This document shows positions 54,701-64,000 of a DNA stretch of 64,000 nucleotides, in pieces; position 1 is the stretch's first letter; the number at the start of each line of letters is the position of its first letter. Source of the stretch: Ilex aquifolium (taxonomy: Eukaryota; Streptophyta; Magnoliopsida; Aquifoliales; Aquifoliaceae); the NCBI GenBank assembly GCA_951799425.1, contig OX637395.1, forward strand, positions 5,730,951-5,794,950. Reading direction: 5' to 3'. The position numbers were made by a program, and so were the translations under genes. The notes below the pieces were generated by a model. It did not search any database and had not been told where the DNA came from. It was given only the letters and a program-made list of their open reading frames with translations.

Positions 54701-57700
54701 GATAATGGACCTTAAATTGGAGACAGGTTTGTCTAACATACATATGAGAGGTTTGGATTAGCAATTTTGGTTACAAATTATCTTTTAGAATCATAGTTAT
54801 TAGTATCGTACGATACGTCACGATACATGGGTAAAACAATACGAATCGGAGTTTTGTATCGTTTTTGTATAGTATCGTCCGATACACGATACGTTTGTAC
54901 GATACGTATCGATCGATACAAACGATATGCGCGAAGTCTCTGTTTTTTTTTTTTTTTTTAAGAATGCACCAAATCGTTGACAGAAAATCAGAACGCACCA
55001 AATCAGAGAATAGAAAAAATGCCAAAGAAAAGGCAAGAGATGAAGACAAGAATTACCAGTCCACCAAACCCACAAATCAGCAAAAACACCCAAGTAAAAA
55101 CAAATCAAACAAATTTTTGAAATTGAAAAAAATAGCAATACTAACCTGTAAATTTCGGATGAAACCCTAGGTTGATTTTTAACACTAACCTGTTAGTCTC
55201 ACGATCTCTCTCTTCATCGCTGTGAGCTGCGACCACGAGGTACCGGCCAGATATGTTCTTCTTCTTCTTCTCTCTCTCTCTCTCTCCGGCATCGCCCATC
55301 GACCACGCTGTGAGCTACGACCACGCCCATCGATCACCATCGCCTCTCGCCTTTGAGGTCGCCTCTCGCCTCTTCTCTCTGTCTCTGTGTGTTCTTTCGT
55401 TCGTGGGTCACGAGACTCACGGCTGTGCAGATATATATATATATATATATATATATATTACATTTAATACTCCACTACATTATAACTTTTTATTTTTAAA
55501 TATATATAAGTACCATTAATTTAATTTGATACCCTTTATTATTTTGTTAATTTTAGTAAATTATATTGGTGACTTAAATAGTAGGTGGAATATTAATGAA
55601 ATGTTATGTTTTTATGAGCCTATGATTTTTTTTCAAAAGAATATATATTTTATTATTAATTATTTAAAATTACGCCGTATCTTACGATACATGATACGAT
55701 ACGATACATTATTTTTAAAAAACGATACACCTTCCGATACACGATTTGATAACTATGTTTAGAATAGCAAACTTACTTCTTAGCACACTAGTGTGGACGT
55801 TGTCAGCAAGCATTGCGGGTAAAGTCTCTGGGCAGTTTGTGACTGAGACCTAGGATCAAATCCCCACTATCATCTAGGTTGTGAAGGGCTTGAACGGGTC
55901 CGCGTTGCCAGTGTTGGGCGGGGTTGGGGTATCCCTGTTATGTAGCCGAACCACTGAATCAAAAATAAGTATATGGGTAAACATGCTCAGATTGTCAACA
56001 TGCCTTTTTTGCATGCTAGAACTGTGCATTTTTTATTTAGTACACACACGCTGATATTTTCATAGAATGGAAAACTATACAGTCAGAGATTGTCTTAAAG
56101 CTGGTTACTGTCATGGTACCCAATGGAATGTTTTTCAAGCTTCTGACAGAAAATTGAGACAATGAGATCGCTGTTGATGTGACAATCTATTTTTATTTAT
56201 TGCTGACACATTAGGTAATAGGGAGTCATGACCTCGCAACTCACTAGACCAAACTGTCTAATATAGGTTGTATTTTGAATATGGCCCTTATGATTTAGCA
56301 GCTTCCACAACCTCAACATATTTTCTGACATTATCATGCGGGGTATGGCAATCAAATTAATTTTATTAGTTTCATTCAGCCTCATGCACAGAACCGCCCT
56401 TTGATATTATTTGTTATACCATTGCTCTTGAGTTTGTAGATCTTTGATGGAAGTAATGTATCATGAGATCAAGGCTTATGTCTAGAAGCCTCTGAGCTAT
56501 ATATATAGCTGCTTGAGAACTTTTTTGGATATATGCACTGCTTCTTAGTAATATTAAAAATTACAAAACTTGAGTTAATTTTTTTCCAAATTGACAATAT
56601 TTTCTATGTTGTAATTCCACCATGACCACTGGCTTTGGGACATTTTTGAGGATCCGCAAGTAGAATATGTGGCAATCAAACAAATTTTTGTAGGGCTTTA
56701 GGACGAAAATATGAGTCCTAATATGTTATGTTAATGGATGGCAAGAGTTTTATTGTTATTTGACTTATTTCCATTTGTTTTATGGATTGATGTAGCTTGT
56801 TAATAGGCGTTGTGGCTTAAGGTAGAGTGAACTCTTAGGATGAACAAATTTGAAAGGATTTAACTATTTTTATTTTTCCGTATCCTCCCGCGCACACATC
56901 TATTTTCTAATGAATATAATATTTTTAACCGTGGATTATGCAGTTTGTTATCTACAAAGACATACGAGAAAGGTTTGGCGACCATCTTTGGCTTGACGTT
57001 GTCTCTAAATGTGATTTGTTGCAAGAATCTCCCGTTGTTTTCATCAAGGAAAATGATAATAATGATCATATTGAGCTGGCAAAGTACCTGAAAATGGGAC
57101 CTGATGGAGCTTTCCGTGTATCAGTAAAGAGTGAAGTGGGGCTTAATGAGGTTACCATTCTATGATCCTTATTACTTTTATTCCATAATATGTGTTTTGC
57201 TTTACTGACTTAAATGTACATCTCTGTTTTATCTGACAAGAGGCGAGGTGATTGGATAGACCTTCCATAGGTGTTGTGGTGGTGGGAATTTGTGAAACGT
57301 ATCCTGTGGTTCAGCAATTCCATTTGAAAGTACAATTTCATGAATTGAATTGAACTAATAGTGGACATTTGATGCCATAATCTATGAAAAAATTTCATCC
57401 ACTTTAGGTCCGGGTGCAACAAACATAATCTTTGGCATTATTTGCATAAATGGCTGCCCTCATACTCAATTCAACAAACCTCAAGACTATTAGGTCCAAT
57501 TTTAACTATTGAACCAGTGGCCCTCTGTGAAGACCTAATTAGGTAAAGTTTGCCCCATATGCATATGTGCCTCCTTTTTCACACATAGGTGCATAAAGTG
57601 GCAATTGCTCTTAGATTATCCCGATCTCTACGAATGGGATTTGAATGTTACAGGTAATGTTTATTTTTCGAATGGTCCTTGGTAGGTCAAAGTTAGGAAG

Positions 57701-59135
57701 CTCCATTTGGTTAAACTAGTGGCCAAAACCTTAAAGAGGTGACAAATTACTAAGGATCATTATTAAACAAAAGTTTCTTCCAATAACGGAGTCTAGATAA
57801 TAAAACTAGTCATCTCTTGGTTTTCAATCTTTGCTACCTCTCCGTTATTATTTCTGTTTTGAGTGAAATTGCATTCATTATATTTAAATAAAGTTCAATT
57901 TACGTAAATCCTCTTGATTTTAATGCTTATTTCTGCATTTCTTATTGAATTTTAGTTCTTGGTTTAGTGCCATCAATTAAAATAATATCGTTAAGAAAAT
58001 GCACACACCATGTATTCTAATGGTCAATGTAATTCTAGTCCATTTATCCATGACTAGGGTAAAAAGATAAGGACTGAATACTGACCTTTTGTTTAATCCA
58101 ATAGTGATTGGGAATTCACTTTTTTCACCTGGGATGATCTCATTGTATTAACACCACCATTGTATATATATATATATATATATATTGTTACATCGATATA
58201 TCTGTAAACCAATCACATCTTTAGAGCCGTATTAACCACATGAAGATCTATGTTTCTTCTTCTTGGTTGAACCTAAATTATGTCCTCTACGATCTTGATG
58301 CTTTTTTCTACAATCAACCAATAAGATTTTTCTCCAATCAGTTGAGCCTTGGCCAATTTCATCTTCTTTAGTGCCAATTTTTATGTTGGACATCCTTATT
58401 CTACGAGAAAACTTTTTTCTCTGGTTTCCCGAAGGTACCATATTCTTCACCCTCTAAGCGTCCAAAATTGTTGCTTTCCAATATAGAAACTAGTGCAAAA
58501 AAGAGCTTTGTATGATATCATTATCAATCAATCATGGAGAGAATTATGTTATATGTGGAGACCAAACTTCATAGGTGGCGCCTTTGGTGAATGCTGAAAG
58601 AGAGCGGCCTAGTGCACTAGGGCGGGAGTTGGGGATGGGCCAGATGTATGAAGTCTTACTTCGAATGCAGAGATGTTGTCATTGAACAAATTTTGATTTG
58701 TAATTTGGAAATGAAGACAGAGAGGAAGTTAGTACTTGTAATTGAACAGATTTTGATTTACATATTCTCTGGTAATTAGGAATAGAATCCATGGACACAC
58801 CCAGTCTACCTGAGCTCTTGTGTTTTTACTTTGCTGAAAACATGTGCAAATTCCACAGAAATAATCTTATTCACCTAGGCAGCGCAGATTATCTCACGCT
58901 TCACCTTTTTTCTTAAAAAACAATTATTTTGTTTCGAATCACCTTCAAATATATTGGCCATTTCTCTGTTGAAATGTAGTAAGTTGGGTTGGCATGCAAG
59001 ATTGTCCTCATATACAATTCTGATGTTATGGTTCACATTTTGCAGCTGAAGAGTAGAGTGCATGAGCTGCTGGTATCCCAATCGGCTAGGATCAAAAGCC
59101 AAATGAGAAATAGTGAAACGCTAGAAGGTTCTTAA
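39720..59135 (+). CDS. PDE318: NOG1/Obg-type GTPase, predicted organellar (PDE318 type)
   Basis: A GTPase related to nucleolar NOG1; the Arabidopsis counterpart is linked to chloroplast development, probably through ribosome assembly. Fourteen exons: 39720-39801, 41180-41313, 43000-43120, 43232-43296, 43409-43522, 45067-45141, 47428-47466, 47548-47619, 48278-48391, 49347-49418, 49496-49532, 54557-54669, 56944-57150 and 59046-59135. They sum to 1335 bp, or 444 aa, about the family length. The N-terminus (to about 70) is Ser/Thr/Arg-rich with few acids, like a transit peptide. A helical NOG1 N-domain (about 90-235) follows, then G1 GAPNVGKSS (253-261), G2 PFTTRG (277-282), G3 DTPG (299-302) and a divergent G4 SKCD (367-370) instead of NKxD. 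All borders are GT-AG. Introns make up 93% of the span and are swollen by transposons. Exon 1 was chosen by phase and the ATG context GAGGATGAAT. Confidence 0.9.
40045..40621. mobile_element. Foldback element with nested palindromes, TG...CA ends and 5-bp target duplication
   Basis: The 577-bp insert in intron 1 of the GTPase gene is bounded by GTACC at 40040-40044 and 40622-40626. It starts TGTAAGGG and ends CCCTTACA. Inside are one arm in inverted orientation (40045-40177) and two copies of that arm in direct orientation (about 40259-40389 and 40490-40621). A perfect 48-bp palindrome lies at 40178-40225 and an imperfect ~105-bp palindrome at about 40384-40489. No ORF of note. TG...CA with a 5-bp duplication is typical of LTR-type integration, so it may be a rearranged LTR or TRIM derivative. 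Confidence 0.8.
43674..44781. mobile_element. MULE-like non-autonomous element in intron 5 of the GTPase gene
   Basis: The left end (AAATTGCACCAACACC) and reverse-complemented right end (AAATTACACTAGCACC) are diverged inverted repeats of a form common in plant Mutator-like elements. The interior is G-rich and non-coding. No target duplication was found, so the borders are approximate. Confidence 0.4.
45142..47427 (+). other. Intron 6 of the GTPase gene: nothing recognised
   Basis: The 2.3-kb intron has only ORFs without family resemblance. A short word (ACTTGAGGTGGCTTCAGAAT) near 46720 recurs with changes near 48113 in another intron, perhaps repeat fragments. Confidence 0.5.
50652..51051. 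mobile_element. hAT-like MITE, 400 bp, with perfect 8-bp target duplication
   Basis: GTCTAAAG flanks it at 50644-50651 and 51052-51059. The element begins TAGGCCCGTCAACGG and ends CCAATATCCTA, so the terminal TAGG is inverted. The interior has many copies of ATCCGATT/GGATTCGG-type subterminal words in both orientations. Non-coding. Confidence 0.8.
51361..52020. mobile_element. Possible MULE-like relative of the element at 43674
   Basis: The left end (GGTAAATTACTATGACACC) and the following text (GGGGTATCATTG, then an ATTACATCGACCCC word) resemble the 43674-44781 element. It also has a G-rich non-coding interior. The right border was not found. Confidence 0.3.
52816..53276. mobile_element. hAT-like AT-rich element with GTGTCGGACAC-type inverted ends
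   Basis: The left end has GTGTCGTGGCAGTGTCGGAC. The right end, reverse-complemented, has TAGCACTATCGGACACGGG. Both ends repeat the words GGACACG and GATACGGC. The interior is nearly pure A/T. A clean target duplication was not seen. Confidence 0.45.
53766..54494 (+). mobile_element. Ty1/copia-type LTR remnant in intron 11 of the GTPase gene
   Basis: The end of a left LTR reaches 53871 (TTTATTTTATCA). It is followed directly by the initiator-Met-type primer-binding site TGGTATCAGAG (53872-53882). A short interior of about 0.3 kb without recognisable coding domains follows, then a PPT (AAAGGGAG, 54201-54208) and a right LTR (54209-54494). The LTRs share TTTAGCCTATTAGGC-like, GTGGATGTAGG and TTCATTCTTG words but are clearly diverged, so the element is old. 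It is a fossil lacking nearly all of its interior. Confidence 0.7.
54209..54494 (+). repeat. Right LTR of the copia remnant
   Basis: It starts TGTTGAAGATG straight after the PPT and ends TTTTATCA, matching the end of the left LTR at 53871. It contains a TATAAATAGGG promoter-like box at about 54324. Confidence 0.7.
54792..55757. mobile_element. hAT-like non-autonomous element, 966 bp, with perfect 8-bp target duplication
   Basis: TTTAGAAT flanks it at 54784-54791 and 55758-55765. The ends are CATAGTTATTAGTATCG and, reverse-complemented, CATAGTTATCAAATCG. Dense CGATAC/GTATCG words fill about 120 bp at the left end and 80 bp at the right, like hAT subterminal transposase-binding repeats. The interior includes a CT-rich, gene-like stretch near 55190-55430 with a local duplication of CTGTGAGCT-CGACCACG words. 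It lies in intron 12 of the GTPase gene. Confidence 0.82.
55780..55970 (+). mobile_element. Possible degenerate SINE
   Basis: A GC-richer block has a B-box-like word (AGGATCAAATCCCC, about 55852-55865) and the tail GCCGAACCACTGAATC. It stands out from AT-rich intron DNA and is laid out like plant tRNA-derived SINEs. There is no A-tail or target duplication. Confidence 0.3.
57151..59045 (+). other. Intron 13 of the GTPase gene: nothing recognised
   Basis: AT-rich, with a (TA)n tract near 58165-58186. No transposon ends or coding exons were recognised. Confidence 0.5.
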
Positions 59136-59989
59136 CTAATTGATTAAGAAGTCCAGTTGTGGTGGAAAATTTTTGTCGTCTTTGCAAACAAGTAATTGCA
59201 GTTGGGACCATTCATGACGATAACAAGCAGAAGCAGAAGCTGGCTGATCTACTTGGTGTATATTTGCCTCTCTGCCTTTCTAGATTCAAGCATGGTGGCT
59301 AAGGTTGTTTGTTCCTAGTGTGGCTGAATACAGGGAGTAGAATCAGAATGTACCAACTTACTGTTTGCTTAAATTATTGGTTTTCAAGTTAACTCACCCC
59401 TTTTAACTTACGGCATTCTTATTCGGGTTTTAATGGAAAGGGGTTACCATTTTATTCAGAGCATGAATTTTTTTATTATATGGGTTAATATGAACACGAC
59501 ACGAAATAAATAAGTCGATACGATACGATACAATTAGTTAAATGGGTTAGATTAGAGTTGATTAGTGCTCGATACAAACTCGAAATGACACGATACAACA
59601 CCATTGTTATCCCTAGTTCCGGTCTATTCATAAACCAGGGTTGAGACCCCAACAAGTTATGTGATGCTTGCAAAAGTACCGAATAATAGTGTGTAAATTT
59701 TACCCTAATTCAAGTTGAGAGAGAGAGAGATCATCGATGAGGAATTGGCAAAGCACATCATTATTACCAACAAAACACATTTATTCTCTTATCAAGAATC
59801 CGTCATATTGGTATATGAATATAGAGGGAGTAAACCCCATCACAAAATTTAACTTTTCCTTGTTCAAATATAACTCTAAACAAAATAAACTTTAACCTTC
59901 TAAAGTAGGCGACAAACAGAGGATCGAACATGGTCCATGTAGGCTAGCATGACATAGTGGACTAATATGCAGCAATATATTATACCGCC

Positions 59990-59994
<5 letters not shown>

Positions 59995-60029
<35 letters not shown>
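59995..60029. repeat. (GA)n microsatellite
   Basis: An uninterrupted GA dinucleotide run of about 35 bp. Confidence 0.95.
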
Positions 60030-60030
<1 letters not shown>

Positions 60031-60550
60031 ATTAGCTTGAATCAATGACTACATAGAAGTAATAACGATACAAGTTTGTAACCAATCGCAATGACATTTG
60101 GTGCATTTTCAACTCAAGAAGGGGTGTTCAGTAGCTCAAACGACAACATGATGTTTAACACCGCAGTGGAAATGTTTTTCTACCATATTTTAGCAGATAA
60201 TAGAAACAACAAAAAAAGGCAAAATTACCAACTGAATCACTAATTCGGGTCGTCATTAATCATTTGATACGGTATTTGAGTACGTATATATATAGGTTTA
60301 TCCTGCATCTTTGTGAGGTTTCGATAGAAAGATTCCTCTACCAATGCAACACAGTCAACTTTATTTATTAGAACAGCTTCCGTTGAGTCTCTGCACCTAT
60401 CATTTTGATTTTCTCTTTGTTTTTGAAAAATAGGATTTGGCTCAGGATTGCCCATTTTTATTAATTCCACGGAAGTTTTTCTTCCCACATTTCAAATTCT
60501 ACCATATCATCATCCCAACCACCGCTCCCAATATTACCATATTAACAGGA

Positions 60551-60589
60551 CCCCCCCCCCCCCCCCCCAAAAAAAAAAAAAAAAAAAAA
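60551..60589. repeat. Poly(C)-poly(A) tract
   Basis: Eighteen C are followed by twenty-one A. It resembles the retroposed tract at 36884-36935 and the C-run/A-run of the element at 32638, but without a target duplication. Confidence 0.9.
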
Positions 60590-60774
60590 GAGGCTACAAG
60601 TCCCTTAGGAAATTCAAACAACAAAGCTTCAATCCAGAAACTTGCACCATGTGGAAATAACATAACATCGATTATTAACATTTCACTAGAATAACCACAA
60701 CTCATAACCTTATGGATGAAGGTTTACCTCGTATTTGGCTGGGATTGATAATTTCTTGGCTATAGTTGCAATAC

Positions 60775-62662
60775 CTAGGCTGCAGCCTGCACCACATAGC
60801 ATTACTTCATTAATCTTTAGAAATTCAAGAAAAATAAAACAAGAGGAGAGCTCGTGAATTCCGAAATTGGTGATGCATGGTTTAAAATAAATGTTTAGAC
60901 ATTACATACACTATTGCTTTTTTGTTAATCTGTTCCAAAACCATCACAAGATGCCACACAATATTACTACAGTAATATCTGTCGTTTGCCCTTTCTTTCA
61001 TGGGTCTCTACTATTTGTCCTTTCCTTAAAAAACCAGGGAAAAATGGTGACTTGCCCGGAGATGTAACACCATAGTGATGGGGAAGGAAGCAGTTAAATT
61101 CTATAACTGTTCCAAGTCACCTTTTTATTTACGTGATCACATTTTTTCCTTGTTTCAAAGTGCGTAATTCATAACTGTCAATTTACTGGTCAGATTGTAG
61201 CCAGTTCTAAAATTTCCAAACTTACCCAACAGGAATTGCTCTGTTCCCAACTTGTATCCATTCTTCATTTCCCCCCAATTCATTCATGGGGCTTTGAATT
61301 AGTTCGTTAAGCTAAATTATTATCAGCAAAGCTAAGTATTCTTCGTCCTTATATTCCATGGCAATAAAGCACATTTTTCCTAAAGTAGATGTCATTGCAA
61401 TGAGGAGGTCTTGACTCAAAAGATCCTCAAGCTGCAAGCTCTTAAAAGACATAGTCCTTGAAAAAAACAGAAAATTCCCTTCGCATATATCTAGTGCTTA
61501 CAGGAACATAGGACATTAATGAAGTAGGACCTAATGTCCCTTGCAAATCCATACATCTCAGGAACATTAAATTTAGAGAAGAATACTGAAATTATCATTC
61601 AGAGGATAGTTTCCATGTTGCTGCTCTATGAAGAGTCATATTTTCTATTAAACCATAAGCTATCATATTTTTTTTATTATCTCTTTCAAAGTTAATTTCG
61701 GTCTACCTCTACTTCTCACATTACCGTCTACCTCTCACATTACTGTCTGGGGGAACTGACATAACTTAATATTGTTCAAATTCTGTGAAGCATAACTACA
61801 TTCCTTTACCTTGTCATCTGATGGGGTGAAAACAGCTTTAACTTCTTCAAAAACTTCTCCAATAGGCTTCGCAGCGTCAATCTGAGGATGCCAGGGTGGA
61901 ATTACATCAGAGGTTGCAATACAAATGCAGGAAAACTGTAGGAGGAGGAAAATGGAATATTACCTTCCGAACCTTCCCGTTAAGGCTGTAATACTCAATC
62001 ACAGGGAGACTAGATTCCAAGAAAACCTTAAATCGCTTCCTTATTGTGTCAATGTTATCATCTTCCCTTCCCTTTATTGTCCAAAAAGAGAATAAGGAAA
62101 ACGAAAATCACAGTTAACATAATCTCAAAACAAGAATCATATTAAGAAACAGAAAAAGGATTAAAAAAAAAATATTGGCGCGAAAACAAGTATAATTTCA
62201 AACAGCGGACATTAAAACATAACGGGGACAAAATAACTTAGCACAAAAAAAAGTCATAAATCTAACCTGGTTGCGACTCAAAAGGCGCCTTTCCATCTCC
62301 TCTTCAGAACAATCGAAAAACAGAACGAATTCTGGCCCAATTCCAGTCTGTAAACCATCAACATTCATGGCAATTAACACAAGAAATCTTTGACTAGAAT
62401 TTTTAATGGAATTATCTGAACTGGCTATCACAGACCAAGAACTTGAATATACAACGCTGGCAAAAGTCAAGACTTGGAAAAAAGTATTACACACATAAAA
62501 CTTACAACAGACTCAAATGCTGCACGATTTTCCTCGTTACGAGGAAAACCATCGATTAGAAATTTGTCATTGCCATTTTCCTGCATTGCTCGCTGGAGGA
62601 GTTTGATTGTTACCTCCGAAGGAACAATCTTTCCCTCCTTAATCATGTTCTGAATCATGGTC
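60775..62662 (-). CDS. PYR6: UMP-CMP kinase (PYR6/UMK3 type), 3' part; gene continues past the right edge
   Basis: Phosphorylates UMP and CMP with ATP in pyrimidine nucleotide synthesis, in the cytosol. Secure exons, in gene order, are 62506-62662, 62267-62347, 61964-62071 and 61810-61881. They read in phase for 139 residues: [50 protein letters not shown], then the lid region [17 protein letters not shown] and a C-terminal [18 protein letters not shown]. The N-terminal ~63 residues with the P-loop (GGPGSGKGT in this family) are not found in 62663-64000 and must lie beyond the window. The last secure exon ends SDDK before a GTAAAG donor. A 12-bp last exon at 60775-60786 (Ala-Ala-Ala-stop after a GTGCAG acceptor) is my tentative terminus. 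Without that splice the frame would read on for about 20 residues. Confidence 0.88.
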
Positions 62663-64000
62663 CTATAAATTAGAGAACCATAATTAGAAGCAAGGGGAAA
62701 AAATGGAATTCAACAAAAGATCAGAACCCAAAGCTTATTAAGATAATATATGTTCTGAACTGACAGTTAAAGAATAATATTGAATCACACTAGATAGAGA
62801 AAACCAGCTTCTATAATGACCTATAACATCATGTTCACATATGCATACTATGTCATATTGACTTAACCTTTTGATTCATTGAATCAATGGACAAGCCTAA
62901 AGGAATGTGATGAAAATCTAAGGTTGCAGATTCCCAGATTTCTACAGCCACTGTGAATGTGATGTTCTCCTAAGTCTGAACCACTTTCATAGGCATCAGT
63001 AAAAGAGTTCCTAAACCCCCAAGTCATTGTTCACAAGGACAAGTAAGTCCTTATGTTTCCTTAAACAGCTCTTTAAACTGCGTTTGGTTGAATTAGGACA
63101 TTGAGACAATTTCCAACACCAAGAAACAGCAATTACACCCAGTTATTTTGGCATCAATCCTGTAGACTCATAATAGTCCACTCGCAGAACAAATTCAGTA
63201 GAAACAATTACCAATCCAGTTTTACAAGAAATTTTGCCTCTTGGAAGAAAGGAAAAGTTGACCAATGAGAGAGGTCTAATTTTTTAGATTTCCTATTCAA
63301 CTGAAACAATTAGCCCCAAAAAGAACTTGCAAAAAGACAGATGGCAAAAAGAAAGAGAAGACAACTGCAAAAATAATTTATTGATCAGAAACTGTCCAAT
63401 CATGTGAAATACTGGCCTTAGACATCCCGAACATGACATCAATCATTTGGGCAGCATCAACTCATTATGATACAGCTATGGAATCCTCACAAAGTACTAG
63501 AACAAGTTACATCACTATCAAGAAGACATCATGGAATAAAAAACCCAATGTTCAACCTCCAGGACATGAGGAAAAGGTGAACGGAAACAAAATGTTAATG
63601 GTCATATATCAAGCAAAAATAATAACTTCAAATTATAGGTCCTTCAGTAAAACAGCAAATGAATCTCGAAAAGAGGGTTGAGGGTTGAAACGAATGTATA
63701 ACAGGAATTCTTGAAAATTAGTCCACAAAGGGCGTAGAAGAATGCATAGGAGATTACCTGTGAATGTAATGGTATGCAAGATGCAGATTTCTTACATAGA
63801 AAATGGACCAGAGGGGACAATACAAAATGGTAAACCTATTTTGTTTGATCATTCCAGGGTCAAGTAAAATAAGCGACATGCCCCTTTTTCATAGGATATC
63901 ATATAAAAAGAGAGGGCAAGCACCCACTAACAAGGAATATATAATTGAAATGGAATCTCACAAGAGATTCTTATGAAGTCATAAATCTGTTCTCAAAGTA
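62663..64000 (-). other. Intron of the UMP-CMP kinase gene, running to the window edge
   Basis: No kinase exon or transposon was recognised in this AT-rich 1.3 kb. The exon at 62506-62662 begins in phase 2 after a TTATAG acceptor, so an upstream exon must exist to the right. Confidence 0.6.

Larger units (their letters stand above)
59136..60774. other. Intergenic region between two convergent genes
   Basis: It contains the 3' flanks of the GTPase and UMP-CMP kinase genes. Repeats seen are a diverged CGATACGATAC/GACACGAAAT patch at 59490-59610 that resembles hAT subterminal DNA, a (GA)n microsatellite at about 59995-60029, and a C18-A21 run at 60551-60589. No gene was recognised. Confidence 0.6.

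Overview
The window is nuclear DNA of a flowering plant, most likely a eudicot. It is AT-rich, with long introns, GT-AG exon borders, tRNA-derived SINEs, hAT/Harbinger/Helitron non-autonomous elements and LTR retrotransposons. Four host genes were recognised from exon-by-exon protein similarity recalled from Arabidopsis families. No database search was possible.

Layout. 1-13215: a probable solo LTR of an older Ty3/gypsy chromovirus, interrupted by a 10.7-kb Tat-lineage Ty3/gypsy retrotransposon on the minus strand (996-11708). The Tat element carries LTRs, two RNase H domains, an antisense ORF region, an ~85-bp tandem array and a captured piece of a host fructokinase gene. 13216-22044: the last six exons of a mitochondrial NAD-malic enzyme gene (NAD-ME1 type, plus strand). 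Its first exons are not in the window, so the nested retroelements probably sit in a very large first intron. 22045-28179: intergenic DNA made mostly of a 3.1-kb Helitron-like and a 1.3-kb hAT-like element. 28180-36744: a complete 15-exon dynamin-related gene (DRP1 class, closest to DRP1E; 614 aa). 36745-39719: intergenic, with a retroposed C/A tract, a SINE and a Harbinger-like element. 39720-59135: a complete 14-exon NOG1/Obg-type GTPase gene of the organellar PDE318 type (444 aa), spread over 19.4 kb because its introns hold a foldback element, several hAT-like elements, a MULE-like element and a copia remnant. 60775-64000: the 3' half of a UMP-CMP kinase gene (PYR6/UMK3 type, minus strand), convergent with the GTPase gene and running off the right edge.

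The four host genes are housekeeping functions (mitochondrial C4-acid decarboxylation, membrane fission, plastid GTPase, pyrimidine nucleotide kinase) and do not form one pathway. The notable biology lies in the mobile DNA: a retrotransposon that captured a host sugar-kinase fragment between its primer-binding site and gag, a 577-bp foldback element with nested palindromes and LTR-like ends, and a 52-bp C-tract/A-tail insertion with a perfect 15-bp target duplication.
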